Source of the DNA: a virus
IMG/VR virus record: IMGVR_UViG_3300036985_003430
Span: 1-35,211 of that record
Length of the DNA: 35,211 nt
Reading direction: 5' to 3' (one strand)
Shown here: piece by piece, positions 30,269 to 35,211 of the stretch
How positions within the stretch are numbered: the first letter of the stretch is position 1
Layout: each line of letters starts with the position of its first letter
Made by a program: the position numbers and the translations under genes
Notes under the pieces: model-generated
The model's database searches: none
What the model was told of the DNA's origin: nothing
What the model saw: the letters and a program-made list of their open reading frames with translations, nothing else

Positions 30269-30490
30269 GCGCAAATACTTTGATTTTAGCGCATCAATGC
30301 CGCATCGCACAAGCGCATCAGGATCGCGCTTTAGCTGGCGATAAAAATCAGGATTTTGCAAGGCATCCTTTGCCCTTAGCAAATCGTCACGATGATCCCC
30401 TAATCTCGGAAACTTTGCAGCAAATCGTATTGCTGCTGACCAATCCTCTGACCGCATCAAATCCAAAAGTTGAGATAGCTTTGTTTCCAC
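30263..30490 (-). CDS. Small phage protein on the opposite strand between the two Mom-like genes
   Basis: 75 residues from a GTG at 30490, on the minus strand among + strand genes. LMRSEDWSAAIRFAAKFPRL, GDHRDDLLRAKDALQNPDFY and RQLKRDPDALVRCGIDALK match the style of a widespread small phage protein ('FPRLG.h...i..a......P.fy.qlgkdp.alv.aGi.aL'). The amphipathic helices and this pattern are hard to produce by chance. It converges on Mom-like gene 1, overlapping its end by 6 bases. Function unknown. An opposite-strand frame 30265-30540 fits the ATGA junctions but has no protein-like pattern. Confidence 0.65.
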   Translation of the reverse strand: METKLSQLLDLMRSEDWSAAIRFAAKFPRLGDHRDDLLRAKDALQNPDFYRQLKRDPDALVRCGIDALKSKYLRS

Positions 30491-30536
30491 AGGCGGAAAG
30501 AAACAAAATTAAAAAAAACTTCCACCAATTTTTCGC

Positions 30537-31277
30537 ATGAGCGCAAAGAAGATTATTGTGAAGCCGATCAGCTCGCAAGACGCGGCGCGAATCGTAAAGT
30601 CTTGCCACTACTCGGGCAAGGTGGTGCCTAACTCGCAACTACACTTTGGCGTTTTTCTGAATGGAAAATGCGGCGGAGCGATGCAGTTCGGACCATCTAT
30701 GCGCAAGGATCTAATCCAGGGGCTTGTGCGGGATACGGGATGGAATGGATTTATCGAACTCAACCGCATGGCGTTTGCCGATTGGCTGCCGCGCAACTCG
30801 GAGAGCCGTGCAATATCCGTAGCGTTACGATTGATCCGCAAAGCATACCCCCATATTGAATGGGTGATTTCATTTGCGGACAGCACGCAATGCGGAGACG
30901 GCACCATCTACAGGGCGAGCGGCTTTGTTCTGACCGCAATCAAAAAAAACACCGAGCTGGTGATCAACCCAAGAACGGGTGAGACAATGGCGACAATGGC
31001 CGCATATCATAAAGGATACGCATCGGAGATTTCAAAATGGGAAAAGCTATCTGGCCACATGCTACGCTACATCTACTTCCTCAACCCGGCGGCACGAGAA
31101 CGCTTGACTGTGCCGATTTTACCATTTACTGAAATCCAACGTCGCGGTGCAGGAATGTATCTCGGCAAACCAAAACGCGCCGGAAGTGACACGAAGGACA
31201 CGGCAGACTTCCAGTCTGCAAAGGACGGTTCAACCCCGATCCCGGCGCTCCACTCGCAACCTACGTCCAAACCATGA
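30537..31277 (+). CDS. mom: Mom-like DNA modification protein 2 (GNAT fold)
   Basis: 246 residues (Mu Mom is of similar size). His24-Tyr25 in [16 protein letters not shown] (residues 72-80), and Asp115 ... Tyr125 in [19 protein letters not shown], with the spacing of ten residues, match the His-Tyr and Asp/Tyr residues proposed, as I recall, for the Mu Mom centre. Expected role: N6-carbamoylmethylation of adenine in phage DNA against host restriction. The conserved part ends near residue 212 ([10 protein letters not shown]); the last 33 codons are the tRNA-like element and a short tail. The gene precedes the terminase genes. Confidence 0.85.
   Translation: MSAKKIIVKPISSQDAARIVKSCHYSGKVVPNSQLHFGVFLNGKCGGAMQFGPSMRKDLIQGLVRDTGWNGFIELNRMAFADWLPRNSESRAISVALRLIRKAYPHIEWVISFADSTQCGDGTIYRASGFVLTAIKKNTELVINPRTGETMATMAAYHKGYASEISKWEKLSGHMLRYIYFLNPAARERLTVPILPFTEIQRRGAGMYLGKPKRAGSDTKDTADFQSAKDGSTPIPALHSQPTSKP
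31177..31252 (+). tRNA. tRNA-Gly(UCC)-like element nested in the 3' end of Mom-like gene 2
   Basis: 76 nt, the standard tRNA length, with encoded CCA (31250-31252). Acceptor GCGCCGG (31177-31183) pairs perfectly with CCGGCGC (31242-31248). D-like stem GTG/CAC, loop with GG. Anticodon stem GCAGA/TCTGC perfect; loop CTTCCAG is 7 nt with T33 and anticodon TCC. T-loop TTCAACC; T-stem imperfect, best with a bulged A (GGACGG with CCGATCC). Discriminator T73, C2-G71, C35 and C36 are the bacterial glycine identity positions. A8 replaces the usual T. It is either a modified tRNA-Gly, a remnant or a dedicated tRNA-like RNA. Confidence 0.65.
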
Positions 31278-31699
31278 GCGCGAAGAAACAACCTAGAGAA
31301 GATGATCCGAAGATCGGAAGGCCATTGATAAAAATCGACCCTGCAACGGTTGGAACGCTCGCTGGCATCGGTTGCTCGAACAAAGAAATCGCTGCCGTTG
31401 TCGGTTGCTCGGTTGATACTTTGGCAGATCGTTTCTCCATGGAAATCGAGAAAGGGAAGGAAAACGGGAAAACAAGGCTCAGGAAAAAGCAGTTTGAATT
31501 GGCACTAGGCGGCAACGTCGCGCTTTTGATTTGGCTCGGCAAGCAGATGCTCGGACAGGCTGAAAAGGTCGAAGCTAAGACAGAGCATACCGGCAACGTC
31601 AACGGCACGCTGAGCAAGGAAGATGCCGAAGCAGTGAGTGCATGGGCGGCAGACATTCGAAAACATATCAGAGGGACTCGCACCCACAAAACGAAATGA
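31274..31699 (+). CDS. Terminase small subunit-like DNA-binding protein
   Basis: 141 residues, immediately before the large terminase and overlapping it by [24 protein letters not shown] and SVDTLADRF form a helix-turn-helix as in small terminases that pick the packaging site. The middle ([31 protein letters not shown]) is the helical part common to these proteins. ATG overlaps the Mom-like stop. Confidence 0.8.
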   Translation: MSAKKQPREDDPKIGRPLIKIDPATVGTLAGIGCSNKEIAAVVGCSVDTLADRFSMEIEKGKENGKTRLRKKQFELALGGNVALLIWLGKQMLGQAEKVEAKTEHTGNVNGTLSKEDAEAVSAWAADIRKHIRGTRTHKTK

Positions 31700-33054
31700 G
31701 TCCTGCTGAGTTCGCGGTCATGAAGCTAGGCAAACGCCCGTATGACTGGCAGGCCGAAGCGATGGAATCCGTGGGATTACAAGCCGAAGGTGGTCCGCCC
31801 CTCTCCTTAGTTGCCGCTAACGGATCAGGCAAGACCAGCGATGTGATCGCGCCGATTGTTTTGTGGTTTTTGAACGCATACCCAAGAGGGCAAGCTATCA
31901 TCACTTCGGGTTCATTCCGGCAGGTGGAGAAGCAGCTATGGCCCGCAATGCGAACGCACCGCCGCGTCTTTTCAAATTGGGATTTCCTTCAAACCGAGAT
32001 CAAGACACACGAAGAGGGCTTCGCACTTGGCTTTTCGACTGACGACCCCGGACGGGCCGAAGGTTGGCATCCAAAGCTCGGCAATCATACCGACCCCGTA
32101 ATGATCGTGGTCGACGAAGCGAAGACCGTGCCGGAAGGCGTTTATGAGGCGTTTGATCGATGCACAAGACTCTTCCAAATATGGGCAAGTTCACCGGGAG
32201 CGCCGCGTGGCGCATTCTACGACTCCCATCACTCAAGGGCCGCGCATTTCCACTCAATCAAGGTCAGCTCTGACATGTGTCCGCACATCGACCCAGCAAA
32301 GCGGCAGCGTGACTTGGAGACTTACGGATCAGACCATCCAATCTTCCGCTCAATGCACCTTGCTGAGTTCAGCGAGGACGTGGACCGGCTTGTGATCGAT
32401 TCACAGCGGCTTGCCAAAGCCATCGAAAGCCAGCCGCAAATGAACGAGGAAGGCGAGACCGTAGCATTTTGCGACTTCGCAGCGGGGCGCGACGAAAACG
32501 TACTGGCGATACGAAGGGGGAATCACGCTTTCATTGCTAAGGCATGGGTAGAAAAGGACACGATGCAAGCGGCGCGTGAGTTTGTGCATCAGTTCGCGCT
32601 GAATGGATTGCAGCCCGGGCAAGTGTGGGGAGATGCTGACGGGTTAGGAACCGTAATGATTGACGCCATCGAAGAGCTCGGCTTCTTCATGAACCGATTT
32701 CACGGCGGACAAGCTGCGAGCGATCCTGAAGAATACGCGAACCTCATCGGCGAAGTGTGGCACGTTGGAGCTCGTGAGATCGAGCGGGGCCGCGTTCACC
32801 TCGGACAGCTCGACCCGATCACCTTCAGGCAGATCACCACGCGGAAGAGCGAATGGAGCGACAAGGGCAAGCTGCGCTGTGAGAGCAAGGAGAAGATGGC
32901 AAAGCTCGGCATCAAGTCCCCTGACCGCGCTGACGCTCTGCTAGGCTGCATCGGCTGCGGCTCACGGTTAAGCGGTGCGGTTTCCGCGAAAAACATCATT
33001 CAGCAGCCGAGGGATTCAATTCAATTCAGCACGGGACTCGTGACGGGATTCTAA
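31696..33054 (+). CDS. Terminase large subunit
   Basis: 452 residues from ATG 31696, chosen for its ATGA overlap with the small subunit; a longer frame from 31642 lies within that gene. ATPase part: Walker A AANGSGKTS (residues 40-48), Walker B VMIVVDEAK. Nuclease part: FCDFAAGRDENVLAIRRG, VWGDADGLGTVMID and SPDRADALLG supply the Asp residues of an RNase H-like centre. It powers DNA translocation through the portal and cuts the concatemer. The gene ends the packaging unit; copy 5 of the boundary motif starts at once after it. Confidence 0.92.
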   Translation: MSPAEFAVMKLGKRPYDWQAEAMESVGLQAEGGPPLSLVAANGSGKTSDVIAPIVLWFLNAYPRGQAIITSGSFRQVEKQLWPAMRTHRRVFSNWDFLQTEIKTHEEGFALGFSTDDPGRAEGWHPKLGNHTDPVMIVVDEAKTVPEGVYEAFDRCTRLFQIWASSPGAPRGAFYDSHHSRAAHFHSIKVSSDMCPHIDPAKRQRDLETYGSDHPIFRSMHLAEFSEDVDRLVIDSQRLAKAIESQPQMNEEGETVAFCDFAAGRDENVLAIRRGNHAFIAKAWVEKDTMQAAREFVHQFALNGLQPGQVWGDADGLGTVMIDAIEELGFFMNRFHGGQAASDPEEYANLIGEVWHVGAREIERGRVHLGQLDPITFRQITTRKSEWSDKGKLRCESKEKMAKLGIKSPDRADALLGCIGCGSRLSGAVSAKNIIQQPRDSIQFSTGLVTGF

Positions 33055-33055
33055 T

Positions 33056-33066
33056 GGGGGCCACTG
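33056..33066 (+). promoter_or_regulatory. Module-boundary motif, copy 5 (GGGGGCCACTG)
   Basis: GGGGGCCACTG two bases after the terminase stop codon and 76 nt before the next ATG. One base differs at the end (CTG for CTC) and T for C before it; the ten-base core GGGGGCCACT is identical to the other four copies. Confidence 0.68.
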
Positions 33067-33131
33067 CTGCCGCTATCACACACCGATCTTGAGGCGATAT
33101 AACACAAGCCAACTCGCAAGAGATACGATCC

Positions 33132-33470
33132 ATGGCGGCAACATACGAAATCCCAAGCATTACCAGAGGCGATACGTTCGCGGCACGCAATATCGCGACC
33201 GTCACGCAATCCGCCGCCGCCGTTGCTGTTTCTTTCGCATTGATGGAGATAGTCACAGCAGCCGGAGTGACCGTCGTTACATGGGACACCGAAGAATCTA
33301 CAGCGAACATTACCGGAGTAGGATCCAACGTTATTCATATTAACGAAATTTCCGATTCAGTTACCGCAGAGTGGCCGCTAGGCAAGCACGATTTCACGCT
33401 CAAAGTAAGACTAACAGCGAGCAGCGATAAAATCACCCTGCTAAAAGGTAGTGTAACCGTCCTAAAATGA
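33132..33470 (+). CDS. Small beta-rich virion protein
   Basis: 112 residues; SITRGDTFAARNIATV at the start and ITGVGSNVIHINEISDSVTA, EWPLGKHDFTLKVRL match a common phage structural protein of BppU-like fold ('ITRGDtf......G.y.ydl.v'), found next to fibres and decorations. First gene after boundary motif copy 5. Overlaps the next gene by 4 bases. Specific role not known. Confidence 0.6.
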   Translation: MAATYEIPSITRGDTFAARNIATVTQSAAAVAVSFALMEIVTAAGVTVVTWDTEESTANITGVGSNVIHINEISDSVTAEWPLGKHDFTLKVRLTASSDKITLLKGSVTVLK

Positions 33471-33949
33471 GCGATCCAATCGAAATAACTCTGACGCAGA
33501 CTCCACCGATTGAACTTTCAGTCAGTGATGAAACTGTTTTTCAGGTCGCCATCGAAGAGAATCCTGAGATCTCCGTCACCATTGAAGAACCAAGCGCGGC
33601 AGATGTCACAGTATCTATTTCTCAGCCTGCCGATCTAATCATCGAACTCCCGGCTGAAACCGTCATTAACTTAGAGGTAACTCAACCACCCGCGATCCTC
33701 GTCCAAATCATGGAGGCCGGAGAATCCACCGGGGTTTCTGGATGGGTTACGCTCAAAGATTCATGGACCACCGCCCCCGTGTTGATCGACACCATCGCAG
33801 CGGGGGAGGTTTATCAATACGCTTATGGAGCTACCATCTACTACCGCCTCGTACCTTCTCCCTACGATTCAAGTTTGGATCAATTCTTCTCCGCATTCTC
33901 AAGCCCTAACTTGTCCGGGCTAATTGTGACAAGAGCGCAACCAATCTAA
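33467..33949 (+). CDS. Unknown virion-associated protein with low-complexity N-terminus
   Basis: 160 residues. The first 85 residues are alternating Val/Ile with Glu/Pro/Thr in short repeats (IEITLTQTPPIELSVSDETV and similar), the rest is a compact beta domain (GWVTLKDSWTTAPVLIDTIA). Repeat beta segments of this kind are frequent in phage spike linkers. Function inferred from position only. Confidence 0.5.
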   Translation: MSDPIEITLTQTPPIELSVSDETVFQVAIEENPEISVTIEEPSAADVTVSISQPADLIIELPAETVINLEVTQPPAILVQIMEAGESTGVSGWVTLKDSWTTAPVLIDTIAAGEVYQYAYGATIYYRLVPSPYDSSLDQFFSAFSSPNLSGLIVTRAQPI

Positions 33950-33965
33950 AAAAAGAAAAAACATC

Positions 33966-34397
33966 ATGCCAAAATCAACCACATTCTCAAACGATCTTGC
34001 TTTGCTGATCTTCAATGCGACGGCAATCGCCAACATCGCAGACAACGCATCAGCAGCGCCAGCAACCAGCCTTTACCTTTCGCTGCATACAGCAACGCCC
34101 GGCATTGGTGGTTCACAGCTTACCAACGAAGCAGCCTATACAAACTATGCTCGTATTGCGATTACCCGCAACGGCGCAGGATGGACAGTAGCAAGCGGCG
34201 CAGCAACAAACGCGGCACTTGCTCAGTTTCCTCAATGCGGAGCTTCTGGCGCAACTCTCACCCACGTTGCAATCGGCACAGCATTGAGCGGTGCAGGCAA
34301 GGTTCTTTACGCAGGCGCACTTTCAGCGTCACTTGCTGTATCCAACTTGATTCAGCCCCAGTTTGCAATCAACGCCCTTACCGCAACTGAATCCTAA
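33966..34397 (+). CDS. Phage structural / fibre-like protein
   Basis: 143 residues. LYLSLHTATPGIGGSQLTNE, AAYTNYARIAITRNGAGW and VAIGTALSGAGKVLYAGALS match a widespread phage protein pattern ('LylsLHTadPg..g.q.tnEa.Yt.YaRv.v.r...gw') of virion surface or tail fibre proteins. Probably part of the same surface assembly as the paralogs that follow. A-rich leader, no Shine-Dalgarno. Confidence 0.7.
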   Translation: MPKSTTFSNDLALLIFNATAIANIADNASAAPATSLYLSLHTATPGIGGSQLTNEAAYTNYARIAITRNGAGWTVASGAATNAALAQFPQCGASGATLTHVAIGTALSGAGKVLYAGALSASLAVSNLIQPQFAINALTATES

Positions 34398-34399
34398 TC

Positions 34400-34546
34400 A
34401 TGTCCACTCCACATAAATGTTCGGAATGCGGAGAGGTGGTATTGATCGAGGTTGAGGTAATTACTCGCACTTGTGATCATACCGAAGCTCCAATCATAGC
34501 TGAGATGGAAGCCGTTGCTTACGGCGTTGGGGGATTACAGGAATAA
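34400..34546 (+). CDS. Small CxxC protein (48 aa)
   Basis: ATG 34400 to TAA 34544-34546. KCSEC near the N-terminus and CDH at residue 25-27 could bind one zinc ion with partner help. Two bases after the previous gene and three before the next, so coupled with the virion genes. Function unknown. Confidence 0.55.
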   Translation: MSTPHKCSECGEVVLIEVEVITRTCDHTEAPIIAEMEAVAYGVGGLQE

Positions 34547-34549
34547 ATC

Positions 34550-35211
34550 ATGGCGGGATTTGCGTCAGTATCAGAGCTAGCATCTGCTGAGGAATCCGGC
34601 AAGGTCAGGTATTCTAGCTTTAGGAAACAATCGAATCAGATTTCCCCTCAGGGAATATGGTTTGATCTTTCTTTGTCTGCCGGTTTCCCCTCGCCTCAGT
34701 ATTACGCAGCGACCCCTTTAACTGCCATCGCGCTAACCCAATCAGGCGATGGAGGGTTATCTCACGGAGGTAACGTATCGCCTTTGACTAAGCACGTTCG
34801 TCACATCATGGCAATGACCACGACAGCAACGCCATTGCCAATGCCTATGATGCTTCTGGATTATCTCATGTTCTACCCGTTCATCGACGAGGGCACAACT
34901 GATGAGCAATTCCTAACGAATACAGTCACCCTGCCCCGCTACACGACAGGCGCGGGAGTTAAGATCATGGCGGTATCAGTGGCAGGTCGAACAGGTGGAC
35001 AATCGTTTTTTGTGAACTACACCAACCAAAACGGAACAGCGGGTAGAATCAGTTCAACAGTCATTCAAAATTCAGTATCAGTGAACGGATCAATCGTGAC
35101 AAGTGATAGGGCTATTGCGAACGCATCAGGCGCATTTATCCCGCTCCAAGCTGGCGATACTGGAGTAAGAAGTATTCAAAGCGTGACCATGCTCGGCGGC
35201 GATGTGGGATT
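34550..35211 (+). CDS. Virion structural protein, N-terminal part (continues at position 1)
   Basis: Starts ATG 34550 (MAGFASVSELASAEESGKVR) and leaves the window at 35211; with 128-326 it makes 286 residues. Contains LSHGGNVSPL, TTTATPLPMPMMLLDYLM and LPRYTTGAGVKIM, all mirrored in the paralog at 339-1493, but lacks the inserted beta domain. Function likely virion surface or tail-linked; no named family recognised. Confidence 0.8.
   Translation, partial: MAGFASVSELASAEESGKVRYSSFRKQSNQISPQGIWFDLSLSAGFPSPQYYAATPLTAIALTQSGDGGLSHGGNVSPLTKHVRHIMAMTTTATPLPMPMMLLDYLMFYPFIDEGTTDEQFLTNTVTLPRYTTGAGVKIMAVSVAGRTGGQSFFVNYTNQNGTAGRISSTVIQNSVSVNGSIVTSDRAIANASGAFIPLQAGDTGVRSIQSVTMLGGDVG
35085..35211. repeat. 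Terminal direct repeat, right copy (circular contig overlap)
   Basis: Exact copy of 1-127; see the left copy. Confidence 0.93.

Noticed and set aside
30265-30540. + strand frame of 91 codons between the Mom-like genes with ATGA junctions at both ends
   Set aside because: The junctions are attractive, but the translation has no protein-like pattern, while the minus-strand frame over the same bases matches a recognisable phage protein style. The ATGA matches may be chance: both genes begin or end in ATGA.
31642-31695. Longer start for the large terminase
   Set aside because: It lies inside the small-subunit gene; ATG 31696 gives the usual ATGA overlap and begins at a typical terminase N-terminus.

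Overview
The window is a complete circular tailed-phage genome (class Caudoviricetes). The first 127 bases (1-127) are repeated exactly as the last 127 (35085-35211), the overlap left when a circular contig is cut open, so the unique genome is 35,084 bp. The reading frame that leaves at 35211 continues at 128-326. Nearly all genes lie on the + strand, packed with ATGA or TAATG overlaps. Head genes are of Mu type (DUF935 portal, gpF-like minor head protein, gpI-like protease/scaffold, DUF2190 decoration protein). The tail is of long non-contractile type (tail tube plus a 630-residue tape measure, no sheath). I see no integrase, no Mu-type transposase and no clear repressor. The host is not identifiable from the sequence; early genes carry strong AGGAGG ribosome sites while many late genes do not.

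Layout along the circle: terminase small and large subunits (31274-33054); small virion or fibre-like proteins and two tandem paralogous virion proteins (33132-2399 across the cut); lysis cassette with an alpha/beta-hydrolase-like protein, a small membrane protein, an amidase and a holin/spanin-like protein (2459-3928); portal and head morphogenesis (3987-7209); protease/scaffold, decoration and major capsid (7265-9648) closed by a strong terminator; connectors, tail tube, a repeat-bearing fibre, tape measure, tail tip (9764-19102). A promoter at about 19222 starts the early operon (19260-25700): small unknown genes, RecT recombinase, YqaJ/lambda-exo nuclease, a second nuclease, a replication initiator with iteron-like repeats, a DnaC-like loader and a helix-turn-helix protein. 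A second promoter at about 25723 leads into accessory genes, including four tandem paralogs made of 21-residue repeats. A ParB-like gene and two Mom-like DNA-modification genes follow (28866-31277).

Three points stand out. (1) Both Mom-like genes end in a tRNA-like cloverleaf with an encoded CCA, nested in the 3' end of the reading frame. The one in the more canonical Mom gene carries a glycine anticodon (UCC) and glycine identity positions. The Mu Mom product is an adenine carrying a glycinamide group, so an aminoacyl-RNA donor is a testable idea. (2) An identical element, GGGGGCCACT, occurs just downstream of five gene ends and 43-76 nt ahead of the first gene of each late module, once directly after a terminator. 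It looks like a late promoter or leader, or a module-boundary sequence. (3) The replication initiator gene carries 12-bp iteron-like repeats followed by a purine tract, a lambda-like arrangement for an origin inside the initiator gene.
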